From contig OX388307.1 in the NCBI GenBank assembly GCA_947579605.1, forward strand, positions 27,939,237 through 28,003,236: a stretch of 64,000 nucleotides of DNA, read 5' to 3'. Shown piece after piece: positions 11,831 to 37,540 of the stretch. The translations under genes were made by a program, and so were the position numbers. A model generated the notes under the pieces. The model searched no databases. It was given only the letters and a program-made list of their open reading frames with translations, and was not told the origin of the DNA. How positions within the stretch are numbered: position 1 is the first letter of the stretch; the number at the start of each line of letters is the position of its first letter. The DNA is from Athripsodes cinereus. Its lineage: Eukaryota > Arthropoda > Insecta > Trichoptera > Leptoceridae.

Positions 11831-14800
11831 GCATAACAATAAATTAATGAAAATAGTAAAAATAAATTAAAATACATAAATTACAAAAACAGGAAGAAGC
11901 TTTTTTTCTGAAACCAAAGTATTTTTTTTTACCTATATTCTATGCCATCGAATGTGTTTCAACATTCGTGTATTGTACCACTCCCTCCCTGCTTATACCT
12001 ACGAGCTATAAAACTTTCAGCTTGAGATAATAATATATTTGTACTATAAAGTATTTTGTATGTGTAGGTAGTGTGGGTATATTCTAGTAAATCATCGGTG
12101 GACGGCGGTGTTTCCTTTTTCGAGGGGATCTTTCATCTCTCTTGTTCTGCGGTTACTGGGCTTCAGCCCCCTCCTAAAATATTTTAGACAGCTATGTTCC
12201 TACATACATATACATAATATTTACAAGCTTTCCATTTCTAAAAAGTTTCCCCCATCGTGTTCAGATAGAGGAACAAACTTCGTCGGGATTCGTAGTCCTA
12301 GTTACATCTGGAATTTTTCGTTTTGTTCCTATTTATTTATATTTGTGTATTTTGGTTTCGAAACTGGACAAATCCATTTATTGTAAAATGTCAGTGAAGC
12401 TCAAAAAATTATTATTTTTTAACTGATTTCCATACCAACATTGATTTGCTCCACTATTTTTCACACAAATTTTATAGGATATGTCCATTTTGGAAAATGC
12501 AGTTTTATAGAACTCAACACAAAGAACTACATACTTAAATTGAAAAAAATGTCTTTTTTATTTGTACTTACACTTTCGAACCCAAAACTATTCGTTAGTA
12601 TAATATGACACAAAAGATTTCTGGTTGGTAGGATGATTCAAATTTATTTTTCGTAAAGCCGTATGCCTATTCTTTTGTAAGAAATTTTAGGAATTAAATT
12701 ATCTTTTTAGTTTAGCTTCTGTTGAATCACTAACATAGCTAATACTTCATACAATTAAAACTGAATCTTAACAGTCGTACTCAGGAAAAAATACACATTT
12801 AAACTTGGCTAACTACAGGTACATGTCTAAGTTAAGCCTGATTAAATGATAAATCTTATTCACAGAACTTCAACTTGTTATACCTACTAAAAAATCATTT
12901 TTTTCTATGATGCACCTACTTAATTTTTTACCGAAATTTTTAATTTTGTCATTAATTTTAAGGAATAATTTAGCCAGGTGGAACAATGTTAATCTTTGTG
13001 AGTAAGCTGTCATCACTTAAACGGGTGTCAAAGTTGGAATAGTAGTGATTCCGTGTTCAATTTTTGACATTAATTTGACAAAAGAAATGATTTAAGTCGG
13101 GCGTAAAGGTGGAACAATGTTAACCCTTAAATGCATGATTTTTTTTATTTTTTATTGAAAAAATCAAATTAAATTATTTTTACACTCATTTATCTAGGAA
13201 TTTTTTTTTTTTTGTTTTTGTCTTATTTTGAAAAAATAAGGATGTTGTCAATTGATAACACCATGCAGTAATAGCTCAAAATATGTAAGTCAGTTAATCG
13301 TTATCGCCTCGTAGATTTTGGATTAATGTTTGTTTGTGAGTAAAGTGGCATCACTTAGTCAAGTCTGAAAGTTGGAATAGTGTTATTCCATGTTTGTGAG
13401 TTCGGCTATTTATTACTTAAACACGAGTTAATAAAGCTCTATTGGTTGATACATAAAATAATAAATTAGTTATTTTGTGAAATGTAATTAACTTGTAATA
13501 ACTGGTAGCCGCTCCTACTGGTAATACGGTAAGTAGTATTATAATTCATCATCTGATCTATTCTATCCGATGTTTCCTCTCTATGCCGGTGGTTAAGTTA
13601 TGTTATGTTTATGCTACATGAATTCAATAAAGTATTAACTACCACTGCTGCCTTACTTGTATGCTGGATGTTCTGCTTCTCTTACTTAATAACACAAAAT
13701 CCGCTATAAACATTTTAATTGTATTTCTACGTAACGATCTCATAACCTGAGGCGTTTTAGGCATAAAGTAATGAACCATACTATAACACAGAACCACCTT
13801 AGTAGTATAACTACAAATATATAATACATACTACACATAGCCAGTCCTTAGACTCATACTCCTTCACTCACTCACTCACATACCTCTAACTAAACACAAT
13901 ACATATAAGACAAAACTATACCTACCCAGCATGGTTCAGTCTTGTACTTCTCTTTTGCACATCTTGAGAGTGTACGAGTATAACAGTGATGCAATACGAA
14001 TGTTTTGTTAAGGAATCGAGAGGGTGTCGAGTCTTTTTCGCGTTGTAACACGTTGGAGGAAGTGAGACGGTGTGCAAGTTACCTATATTATGTAAAGACA
14101 ACGACATTTCGATTCTGTTTGTAGTAGTGAAAGGACCAAGTGCCATGACCTATCTAGGGATTATGAACGAACGGTCTCGAGAATTTTAATTACGATTGCT
14201 ATCAATGTATATAATATTATCTATATTGTATAATATCCCACATAGGTACATATATATTGGTAACGTACGTAGGTATATTCTATACTTATCAAATAATTGT
14301 ATTGTAATCTTGTGCATTTGCAATATAGCCGCGATAGTAATCTTAATATTTATTCCTACTCGGTTGCCTCTCATTTTACCATTACCGATGTAATTGCGTC
14401 GAAATTATTTATACGTACGTACCTACCTTTTTTTAATGTTTTTCGATATACGCCTTTCCACGCACATTTCACATTTTAACTTTACAACATACGTAGTTAG
14501 TTACTTAGGTCTTCTATTGTTTTAATAATAATATGATGATGGTTACGTGGTATTTTTATTTCCCACAACAATCGCATGACGTGAATTTTGTCTATTGTTC
14601 TATGATGCTAGACAAAGAAAGTGAAGGTTGTCTATACGCAGTGAACTGTCACATGTATTGGGAGATCATGAGAGTGCAAGAGGTGAGATCTCGGAGCAGA
14701 GAGAAGGAAAAGAGAGAGAAGAGAGGAAGGTTGCCCTTTGTGAGTACATTTATAATACATAGGTACCTACCTACTTAGTGTGCATATTAATAATATTATT

Positions 14801-15131
14801 ACTCGTATGAATATGAAATGCATACAATATTTTGTTATATGTAGGTAGGTAGGTATGCCGCATGCACCGATGGATAATGTTATGAAATGAACGGATACAC
14901 TATGTGGGTGTGAACGGTGTAACGCCTCCTTTTACTTAGCTCGCCGCGGGCCCTTGAATGTTCAACCAAGTAATTGATATGTAGGTACCATAATGTGAAA
15001 TTAAAATTTATCCACACCTTAGAATATTGCCTCAGTACTTCGGCACGGCTTTACAGAGAATTATGTACCTACCTATACAAATTATATCTGAGTATGTAAC
15101 TATCTATGAAGAATTACCACTATACTTATCA
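11831..15131. other. Intergenic, no gene seen
   Basis: Contains a plus-oriented repeat at about 12,350-12,560 that also occurs at 62,148-62,345, and two copies of a 60-bp block at 12,998-13,055 and 13,335-13,394 sharing AAGTTGGAATAGT. Short ORFs at 12,108-12,386, 13,922-14,146 and 14,533-14,778 show no recognisable domain. Several GTAGGTACCTAC-like words are present. Confidence 0.5.
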
Positions 15132-15284
15132 TGTACCATCACGTCATATCCTGCAAGTGGGGTAACCAGCAGATCAGCTGCAGTGTGATAAACATTCAAG
15201 CTGTTCTCCGTGCCAACAATTTTTTGGAACACCTGTGTGTTACAGGATACTCAGAAAATTACGGAAAAGAGTGGGAGATCAATT
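15132..15284 (-). repeat. SINE-A copy
   Basis: Contains the reverse of the SINE-A 3' core (CTGCAAGTGGGGTAACCAGC), then the GGAACACCTG and GGATACTCAGAAAATTACG blocks that match the 5' half. Diverged from the copy at 9,600. Confidence 0.7.
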
Positions 15285-18200
15285 TATGAAGAAAAAGTAA
15301 CAAAACACTTATTTGGATTGGATTTGAATTGATGCAAACATTTAATGATCTATCCGCTAATTTGCACAAGACTTTAATAATAATTATGGTTATGATTATA
15401 AAAAATAACAGTAATAAGGAGAAGTAAGTATCTATTGACGATATATCAAATTGTGCTTTGCGTAAAATAATGTGGAACATGAATGTAAATTGAACCAAAA
15501 AAGATTATATGTAGGTATATATGTTAAATAAGTAGTTTTGTACTATATAATATATCTCGCCAATTTTTTTATCATTACCAAAATTTTGGAAAAATAATTT
15601 TCATATTTCATAGTGCATACAGTTTGAGTTTGTATATAAATATACTTATGTATTTTTATCGCCAGTCAATAGTCATTCACCTTTACCTGTAATAATAATA
15701 ATATGTCACTCAGAACTCACATAATTTGAACTGACATAATGGGCAATACTTGTATGGTAGCATTATTATTAACTCTTATTGTGATTACCTATAGGTACAT
15801 ACTCTAGAATCTAGATATACAATTGGTTACGTTGTGTATAGCAAGTATAATATCTATGTATGTATATTATTGTCACCTACTGTTCTCTTTTATACACCAG
15901 TAAAGTGTCGTTCACATTGTTTCACATTGGATGATCATTCAAATAAGGGGACCGTAGCTGTTCATCAAAAGGTAATACGATTCATCTTGTGCCTTCAATG
16001 ACATGTTTATACTCGTGATCATGTTATCTGTTGTTCGACGTGTTTTCATGCACGTTTTGTCTATTGAGTAGGTTCATTTGTTAAAAATCAAATTGTCTGT
16101 TTTGCTTCCATTCCGACATTTTTTCTAATCCACAGTTAGTAATAAGGTAGAAACTGTTAATGACCGTTTCAGTGGCATGAGCTTTCATCAGAAAAAAGTC
16201 GTTAATTAAACGCTAATATCCGTCATCCCGAGTGTTTCACTGAAGATGAACAATTCGTTCACACTTTTCACTTACGATGATTCATCGTGAGTGATCATGT
16301 AAAGTGATCTATGCAAACGACGCTTAAGTAATAATTTCCCCGTGAAACCTTACAAAATAAACTTGACAAACTTTGTTGTTGTTTCGCTACTTTGTACCTA
16401 TTCTCTATCTACCTATACTGCTTCTTATTCATGACGTTCCCTCCTAACAAACATAAAGTAATGTGAATGAGAAACATTTAACAAACAAACATCGTACCCC
16501 AACACACCTACTACGTAACTTTTTAGCAGTTTCTTTGCAACGTTTAGAAGAATAAGTATTATTATTCTATATAAAATTATTTTACTTTGTTTCATAGCCA
16601 CGAAACCGCTTCGTCCGAACCTAATTGAGAAACTGTACTGAAAACCATTTCATGCTCCATTGTCATCATAATATTATATTTCATTATGGTTGTGTGTGAC
16701 CATAAAGCTCTGCATCCATTTCCTCAAGACTTCATTTTACTAATTTCCCTATAGATGTTTTGAATTCCCATCAAACTTCTTGTCGTAACACATCATTTTG
16801 ATGTGTGACTTATGTAGTATCCCTAATGTGTTTTCAAAATAAATTTATCTATTGCCTACAATGCTGACACTGGGCATACAAGACATTTTTGTTATTCTAA
16901 TTAAGGCTACTTTTTCTTTAGCCTTTCTGAATTCATCTCTAGACACAAACCCTCCATTTTTTTTACAAATCACTATTTTGAGTTCGCTACATTCACTCAA
17001 TTAGTTCTGTGATTCGTTTTATATTTTTATAATACATTATCTAGCATGTTTTTTATTTTAATTTTGGCTGCCACGAATTTGCATGCAATCTTCTTTAGGG
17101 ATTGTCATGTCCTTCCAATTATTTTTGTGAAAGCGTCCCTGTTTTGGGCAGTCCGGAATAGCTCCTCTGCATTTTACAAAGGCTAGACTAGAATTCTTAC
17201 TTGAGCAACACCAAGCGAGTAAGCTGATACAGTATTATGATAAAACAAAATGTTAGTGATTTCAAACTTTTTACAATAATCAAAGTTTTTTTTTTCAACA
17301 TTTATAATATTATTATTGTTAGGTATATCTTTGGTTTAGGCACACAGACACTATTGTTTCGTAAAAACTATCACGTTTCCTTTCCACAATATTACACAAA
17401 ATATTATTATTCATGGCTTTGTGTTGTTGTTAATCTGCATTGTTTTAGACCTCCCCAGTGTCGCGCCGTGAATACGAATGCCGTCATTTTTTGAATGAGT
17501 TATGAGACCTGAGAACTACTCTCATCCAAACGGTCAAATATTATTTTAAATAATTACCTTCCTGTACCGTATTTAAAAAAAATTACATCTTGTGATATTT
17601 AATTGTATAGGTAGGTACGTATTGATTTGTACATAGTTATTTACCCCTAAGTGCTTCGGTAGATTTAAGTTCTTTTCAAATTCTATGGACCCACATGTGT
17701 TCTATTAACACCTTTTCTTATGCATTTTCAACTTATGATGTTCTTTCCAGCAACACAGTGCGGTCTGGAAAGTGGCTTCTCCGTTCAGAGCAAAGACATT
17801 TCCATTAAAAGCTGGTCTTATCAAATAAGCTGGAAAACCTCTATCAATAAAGCAAATTCTACGAGGCTACAAAATAAAGCCAACCTTTTAAATATGAAAT
17901 TATTTGCGGTATTGGGAAAACATACACTGACCAGTTGTCGATATCGCGAACCAATGTTCAATATTTTAATACCTTTCTAGGTATGTCTATGTAGGTATAT
18001 AAAATGCAATTATTCATTAATGTATAAGGTCAAAGCACAATAATTAAAGTTAGGTAACATTGTAATAATAATAATAACCAAAATACTGGGAAAATATACC
18101 TAATAATGTTTATCTATATACTGTATCGAAACTCGCGAGTACATTGACTTGAATTGAAAAACTGCATAGGAAAATCGTGATTTTATTTATGCAATATCTA

Positions 18201-18290
18201 TCCACATTGTACTTACATACACTAATGCATTCAGTTGGTGTGTTAGTTTCAACTGTAATAGCAACTCGCTGTACTGATAGCTGTATACCT
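15285..18290. other. Intergenic, no gene seen
   Basis: AT-rich. Positions 15,902-16,328 may be a degenerate inverted-repeat element: AAGTGTCGTTCACATTG on the left resembles the reverse of the GCAAACGACGCTTAAG end on the right. No ORF longer than about 90 codons and no recognised domain. Confidence 0.4.
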
Positions 18291-18291
18291 A

Positions 18292-18750
18292 CTAGAGATT
18301 CTCAACGAGGGCAGTAACGGCTTCCAGTGGGCGCTGGAGACTTCCTAGAGAACGATAGAAAGTCCCGAGAGAATTGGGAGGTAGTGACAGAAAATTTAAA
18401 ATTTGCAAGCTGGAAATAAAGATTTCAAACTTTTCAAAAAAAGTTTGAAATCTTGATTTCCAGTTTGTGAAACTGGATGTTTTGATAGAACTCAAATTCT
18501 TATACTTACGAAAATGATGAAATCGCAAAATATTTCAAATTTATTTCTATATCGAATCGAAATTTTGCCTACGGAAGAGGATGTAGGAGGGGTATTAGAA
18601 ATTTTAAAATGTTTAGTGTTTTGAAATCACTACATAAAAAAACTGCTGTTTCTTTAAAAAGGTACTCTTTTGTAGGATGTGCTAGATTTTGATAATCTCA
18701 CAGAGTGGGCGGTGTTCGAAAAAAGGTTGAGAACCTCAGCTGTAGGCCTA
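18292..18750. mobile_element. Probable hAT-like MITE with internal hairpin
   Basis: The left side reads GAGATTCTCAACGAGGGC and the right side, reversed, GAGGTTCTCAACCTTTTT, similar to hAT termini of the TTCTCAACC type. A clean hairpin lies inside at about 18,411-18,464 (CTGGAAAT...ATTTCCAG with a TTTCAAACTTTT stem). No perfect target duplication was found, so the ends are approximate. Confidence 0.45.
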
Positions 18751-20429
18751 TGCTAGGATGGTTATAATAGTAATCTAATAATGTATAGATATTATAGTGT
18801 TGTGTGTATGGTATCGTGGCATAGTTTAATATTATACTATGCCGTTGTATATGTATGTAGTATAGTAGTAGTAGTAAGTTGAGGTATATAATTGTGTACA
18901 ATTATTATTATCATCATCATCGGTGTTGTTGTGTACATATAACACATTACCCGTTGTTTACTCTGCTCTCCTAATACTTTGCGATCGATATTTTCATCAT
19001 AAGTCACTTCGAACGATAGATAAATAATAATAATAACAACAGTAATTGCTTTTGATCTTTGTGCAAATATGACTGCTCATTGCTCATTATTGATAATTAT
19101 GGATAATAAAGAGAAAAATAATGTATTTGTAGTTAGTTACCTATACATTACTTGATTACTTACTTCTACTACTTATTACTGCTACCACCTACCTGATCGA
19201 TGTAATTTTAAAGGCTTTCTGCCTCACTTCGATGAATGGAAATTATTTTGTATTATTATTAAAGGAGGAATTATTATGGAATCGAATGAGCAATGAATTT
19301 AAAGATTTAACCAACTTAGGAACGATGGACGGTTGACAGAAAGGCACAATATTATGAAATGTGAATACCCTACCTTATTCTCTATTAAAGGAATTTGCTC
19401 TTCCTTCTTGACTTGTCTTATTTTTGTGCCTTTCTGTGTCTATTTAAAGCTTTTCATTTACCTTTTCATTTATTGACCTTACTCATTTCTCTTTTTTTAT
19501 CTCATACCTTTTCATTTATTTACCATACTCATTTCTCTTTTTTTATCTTTCATTGTTTTTCTTACAATTGTATAAATATACATATGTAATTTATATACAT
19601 ACAGTACAATAATATAAATAATTAGGTATTTATATTATTATTTTTTTTTAAATTCGATTGAAATTAATTACACTTTACTGTTTCAAATAATGTATTTTCT
19701 TCTTCATCAATTTTGTATAATTTGCCTTTGTAGTAAATTATTAATATTTTCATAGGTTTTATTTTTAATTTTTCAAGTGCATTGTACATCCTTAATTCAA
19801 TTGTTTTATTGTAACAGTTTTCCCATCAGTACACAGTGCATTGGTCTGGATAAAGCAGTACACAATGATAATCAGAGTTAATCTGGACAAGCTGTGAACA
19901 TATTACTGTATTACTATTCAAATGAATTTACATAACAGAATATCATTGCACTAATTTCCCATTTTATTAACATTCAGTATGTATTTACCATAGCACTTTG
20001 CAAGTTTTATCGCAATCTGTGTTTTGTTGTTTTTATTTTATATTGTGAAGTATTCTTGTCGTTTATATTGTACATAATTATTTAACTTAATTTCCATCTG
20101 TGAGACACTCTCACACTCGAATGTTTATGAACTTGTTTTTTTATGTTCTATGTAGTAAGATTTCTGCGAATTGTAGCATAAAATTATTGTATTTATTGCA
20201 AGGTGATTTAAGACCATGATACTTTTACAATACTTTGTTCACGCGGTTCGCGTAGTCCGAAAATGCATGTGTATCTAATCTACTATGAGCGTAACAAATT
20301 CTTTGGTTTAAATATCCACAGTCTTTTCTTTCTCTTTTCGAAAAAAACTATTCATATATATTTTTGTTTTCAATTTAGAACAGATGGATTGCTGTCTTGA
20401 GGGAGCAACTCCTAACTTAACTACTTATA
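18751..20429. other. Intergenic, no gene seen
   Basis: AT-rich with trinucleotide runs. A 46-bp direct repeat lies at about 19,457-19,548 (TTTTCATTTATT, then ACTCATTTCTCTTTTTTTATC). No coding sequence recognised. Confidence 0.45.
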
Positions 20430-20945
20430 GTCAAGTTATGGAAAACATCTGTAAAAAGTTTTCGTTTGGTAATGTCATTCTTCCTGGTATCGACACTTAC
20501 ATACGCAAGTGAAACTTGGACGTGGTTGAAGCAAGGCGAGAATGAAATAAATGTAGTGGGAATGCGATCACTTAGAAGAATGGTTTGGAAAACTTTGAGA
20601 GATAGAGTGAATATATATAATAAGGACATCAGGAGAATGAGTGAATGTGAGAGGAGTGCTGTCGATAGAATGCGTGTCAATAAGCTGCATGTCCGAGGAG
20701 CGAATGGACGCTGACAGGAGAACGAAAAATGTGTATTTGTCTGAATGAGGGGATATAAGAAAGCAGACAAATTCTCAAGGACGGCCGCGTGTTGAGTAAA
20801 AGAAATCGTCGTGCATGTATGAGAAACTGGATGAATGTGGAGGACGCGTAAGAAAAATGGATCATCAAAGGATGGATCAATTTGGCGTTCCTTCTCTCCG
20901 CCTACTCCACCTGCGACACAACGTGAGGGTATAGATAGATATATG
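20430..20945 (+). mobile_element. LINE 3' fragment (family L-C)
   Basis: The segment 20,466-20,714 encodes a C-terminal reverse transcriptase piece: TYASETWTWLKQGENEINV, MRSLRRMVWKTLRDRV, DIRRMSECERSAVDRMRVNK. It matches the minus-strand fragment at 50,770-51,385. The 3' end reads CTCCACCTGCGACACAACGT then GAGGGTATAGATAGATA, the same tail as the fragment ending near 25,090. The copy is 5'-truncated and frame-damaged. Confidence 0.82.
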
Positions 20946-21362
20946 TTATACCTAGTACTAGTATGGATGTATGTATGTTTGCAATTGTACAGAAATATGT
21001 AGGTACCTACCTACTCTGTTTCTACTGCGCACTCGCTTTACTATGACGATGCCCATAATAATAATATATTATATCCAGATCAGATCACATTTGCATTAAT
21101 TTGTATGGAAATTACTTTGAAATGTTGCTGCAATTTCCTGTCATAAATATATGTACTGCTTGTTGCTGTTTGAACTTTTGTATTACATTGATTATCAAGA
21201 ACTTTGCATTTAGACAGGTACCTACAGTACTACAGTACTCGTACATTTTGTAGGATTATTGTTTTTTCGGTATCTTAGTAGGTACTAGCTGTACTGTTAG
21301 CAAATGGTCAAACTATTCCTGTTCCAAGGAGAACGAAAAGAGATTTCACTGAATTGGTCTCT

Positions 21363-21543
21363 GTGGGCCTAGTCAAAACACATTTTAGCGTTACCTTTTC
21401 GTTCAAATGTGGACGACGTTGCGAGAACGCGTCAATTTTCGTAGCTAAAATACACAAGTAGCTACGAAAATTGACGCGTTCTCGCAACGTCTTCCACGTT
21501 TGAACGAAAAAGTAACGCTAAAATGTGTTTTGGCTAGGCCCAC
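21363..21543. mobile_element. Foldback element, 84-bp arms and 13-bp loop
   Basis: The arm at 21,363-21,446 (starting GTGGGCCTAGTCAAAACACA) is the reverse complement of 21,460-21,543 with about four or five mismatches. The loop is AAAATACACAAGT. No ORF. It is probably a MITE; transcription through it would give a near-perfect RNA hairpin. Confidence 0.88.
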
Positions 21544-21545
21544 TG

Positions 21546-24256
21546 GTATATATTATATTTTTTAGTGTGATCAAACAATACTGTCGAGCTCAACATTGTG
21601 AGGCGTTTTTGCTTTACCCGTTGGTGTTCGTTCATCAAACTTATGTCGTGTAAATTAAAAATGAACGCTACCGGTATTGAGATTGTAATGATTTCTGTTT
21701 GTATCGATAGTATCAATTCCGTGTCTATCAGTCCAGAGTAATGATGTTTTGTACTTGGCATATTGTTCAGTAGGTACAGTCAGTGTATGTAGGTATGTTC
21801 TATTGTAGTGTATAGTGTAGTTGTAGTACGTACGGCAATATATTTATATGCATTCTGTATGTAATGCTGTGTTAGCTCTCACCGATAGGTCTAAAATAGA
21901 CGCGACACGACAGCTTGTGCAATCTAAGGTTCTTGCGCATTGCGTGTTATGTATAGGTGAGTAGGTACCTATTTATACCACACGCAATGCATCCACTAGT
22001 TTTACCTCAATATGATAAATTTACGCCGTGTGACATCCCCTCGATTGCAACAAATGAGAGAGATACGTAACGGTGGTTCGTGGATGAATTATTTTCCATT
22101 TTTCTCACCCTACAAATTTCAAAACGCTGCGCTGGCCAGCAAAAGTGATTTCCACTTCTCGTCAAAGTACCAGGAGCGCATATATAATGAGGAGGTAACT
22201 TCTCGCATTACGAATGCACTCCGAGTTCCCTTGCCGTGTGGTTTAGAGAGAGAAAGAACTAGTTTCCTCTCCGTAACATTTTGTGTGATGAAAAGAGAAC
22301 GCAATGTTATATTGAAGTTTTATCATGATTTTGTTTTTATTGTTTTGTATAATCAGATGGCACGTAGTTAAAGAGTGCACTGACTCACAACGTGTTTGTT
22401 AGTAATAATAATAACATTCTTACACGGAATACACCTACTACGCGTGCATGTATAATAATAATATTAGATAGATAGTTTGATAATATATGTACGAGTGTGT
22501 ATATATATATATTATCAGCTTTGTCACGGTGTGTTGGTTCTGCTGTGAGTGGAAAAGGCGGGAATAGTTTGCACAATGCATGCCTTGCATTCTGTGCAAC
22601 AAACATGCTAACTTTAACTTATCACGATTGCGCGAACACAACTTTGAGAGTTAAGAATAGTTTTTTTGAATAGGTATCTAATTACCTATAAGGACATAAT
22701 GCTGTGTTTGGTTAGGTTAGTATAGGAGTAAACATGTCATTGTGAACAGGGTATGTGGAATAATAATTTATATTGGCTAATCTTTTGCTTTATTTGAATA
22801 CGAAATTTGACAGATCCTCGGATGTTTTTGGATGATAAGAACTAGTAGTGATTATTATCATCTAACTTTTTTAATAGACAAATGTTAATAGGAATGTATT
22901 CGGAGAATTCTCAAGGTAGTTATTGGATTGGGTGGGTGGGTATGTGTTCAATGATACAATCAACTTATTATAGATAGGGTAGTACTCAGGTAGTAGGTAT
23001 ATTAAGAAGATCCCACCATTTACTTAGTGTTATCAAAAACTACATCAATACCTGAAAAATATAATATGCAATACCCACGCCAGCATTATTAATATTTTCC
23101 AAGTTTCTACTCTTCTAGTTTGTTTGATTTTAGGTCTTGTGGGCGATATCACTGTTGACGTTATAGAATAGAAACCCCAGGAGGGGGATACTTGCCTACT
23201 TACTACGACCTTTGCGTGTGGGTGAATCGGATTTTATACATCTCTAAATCCCAAAAGCTCTAAGTAATGAATTCCCGAAATGGATTAAAAATAAAATGTC
23301 TTCTACCTACTAAAATAAATATAGATATGTTTTCATCTTTTATCTATATGTCTAGCAGCCCGCCCGCCACACAACCCACAACTAGAGATTTCTTTGTTAC
23401 TAAACTTTTTTCAAGCGATTTAAAAATCCCAGCCATCGTTTTTCTGCCATTCGAGATGGCGTTTTGGAATTAAAAACAGTTCTATTCCGAGTTCTTTGTA
23501 TTTCTGCTGTCCATTGTGTGGTTAACCAACTTTTTTTTTGTAAATGTTTGACAATAGATAAAGTGCAACTACTTTGTTATTCCCTATCATTAATTGTTTA
23601 TTATTCGCGTTGTTGAAATACTTTCCACGTTCAAATAATTCCAGTTTTTTATAAATTATTATCTGAACAGTTTGTTATTTTTATACCTACCTACTTTTAT
23701 GAACATTGATGTGCTTGTGAATTTATTATCTTTTTTAAAAGTCGTTTCTGTTAGGTACTGAACGGGTTTCTAGTGTTTGTGACGTGTCCCTCATTACTTC
23801 CAACAGTTTTAGTAGTGACCTATTTATTTCCGGTTTTTCTTAGTGATTTGGTGGGCACTTAGGTAAAAAAGATTCGGTGAAAAATAAAATGTCGGCGGCA
23901 TCCATTGTGCCCGACAAAATGGAGAAAAAAGCGGAAAACATTGGACATCGTATTATCAGGAGAACAGAAATTACAGACGGCCTTTCACCATAGCATAGTT
24001 GAACGGAATGAAAACACTTTCCTCTGCCTCACCTCCCGACGCGTTGTGTTAAACGTGTTTAGTGAGTGGGAGTAGGTAAGAGAATATATGCGTCCCTCTC
24101 CGATTACTGAATACCACTCACTCTTGTCTTGTTTGATAACATTATGAGAGGGCAATATCGTACCGTGCTCTTCGTACCTTCGTTCGGAGTTGTCGTTTCC
24201 GAGTTGAGTTGTGTTGTCTGTACTGTATGTTGTGAATGTTTGTGTGTTGTTTCCAG
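21546..24256. other. Upstream region of the wge homologue, no firm exon
   Basis: No confident coding exon. A 119-codon plus-strand ORF at 22,012-22,371 has no recognisable domain. At 23,889 an ATG in good context (AAAATGTCGGCGG) opens a 34-codon frame; a weak donor (GTATTA) after GGACATC near 23,949 would join in phase to the exon at 24,257, making this a candidate start exon, unproven. Confidence 0.45.
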
Positions 24257-36651
<12,395 letters not shown>

Positions 36652-37239
36652 GAATATTTTGTGGACACTCAACAATGGACTAGTTGATTTTATGGTCTAT
36701 TTATACAAGTAAAAAAAAAACAATTATGTTGCATGCATCATCCATTTTAATCTCAAACTTCATGCGGTAAAGATCTAGCGACTTTAATGATAAATCTCAA
36801 TCATAATTTGAGTATAAATTTCATATAAATTAGAAAGTTTTGTCCTGCTATTTTTATTGTAATAATTTTATGAATTTGCTTGCTGGTAAAGCATATTGGT
36901 TTACGATGATATTTGTTTATATTTTTCAGGATAAATCTGGGAGAGAATTATTGTTCAAAGCGCGTGCTCTTTTTTAACACACAGTGTACATAGTCATGGT
37001 AAACTAAAATGGATTGAGAATATTCCACAAGTAAATCGTATTATATTTTATGTTCAAAGGCCATTTATTTGTTCGTGAGTGATCAGGGAATCATAATTCT
37101 GCTAATTTGAAAGTGTTGTATAGGTACTTAGACAAAATCTAACGAGTTCCCTTTAATTAAATATCCCAATATTATGATAGGAAATCGAACATTATCAATA
37201 TGTTTATTTATTTTCTTCTCAATAGTATAATGGTTTGAT

Positions 37240-37540
37240 CCAAGATTTTAACCATTCAACATTATATTTCATGTATTTGATGGATGACTTTAACCATTCA
37301 ACATTATATATCATGTGTTTGATGGATGACTTTAACCATTCAACATTATATATCATGTGTTTGATGGATGACTTTAACCATTCAACATTATATATCGTGT
37401 GTTTGATGGATGACTTTAACCATTCAAAATTATATATCATGTGTTTGATGGATGACTTTAACCATTCAACATTATATAACATGTATTTGATGGATGACTT
37501 TAACCATTCAACATTATATTTGGTAAATTTGATCAGACTT
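37240..37540. repeat. 42-bp minisatellite, seven copies
   Basis: A unit beginning GATGACTTTAACCATTCAAC repeats every 42 bp (starts at 37,283, 37,325, 37,367, 37,409, 37,451 and 37,493, with a variant first copy from 37,240). Because 42 is divisible by three, frames stay open on both strands, giving artefactual repeat peptides (DDFNHSTLYIMC on plus, NVEWLKSSIKHM on minus). Confidence 0.92.

Noticed and set aside
18411..18464. MicroRNA gene
   Set aside because: The hairpin is inside a probable MITE and is short; no mature sequence was recognised.
22012..22371. 119-codon plus-strand ORF
   Set aside because: No recognisable domain, no splice or neighbour support, and an overlapping ORF on the other strand.
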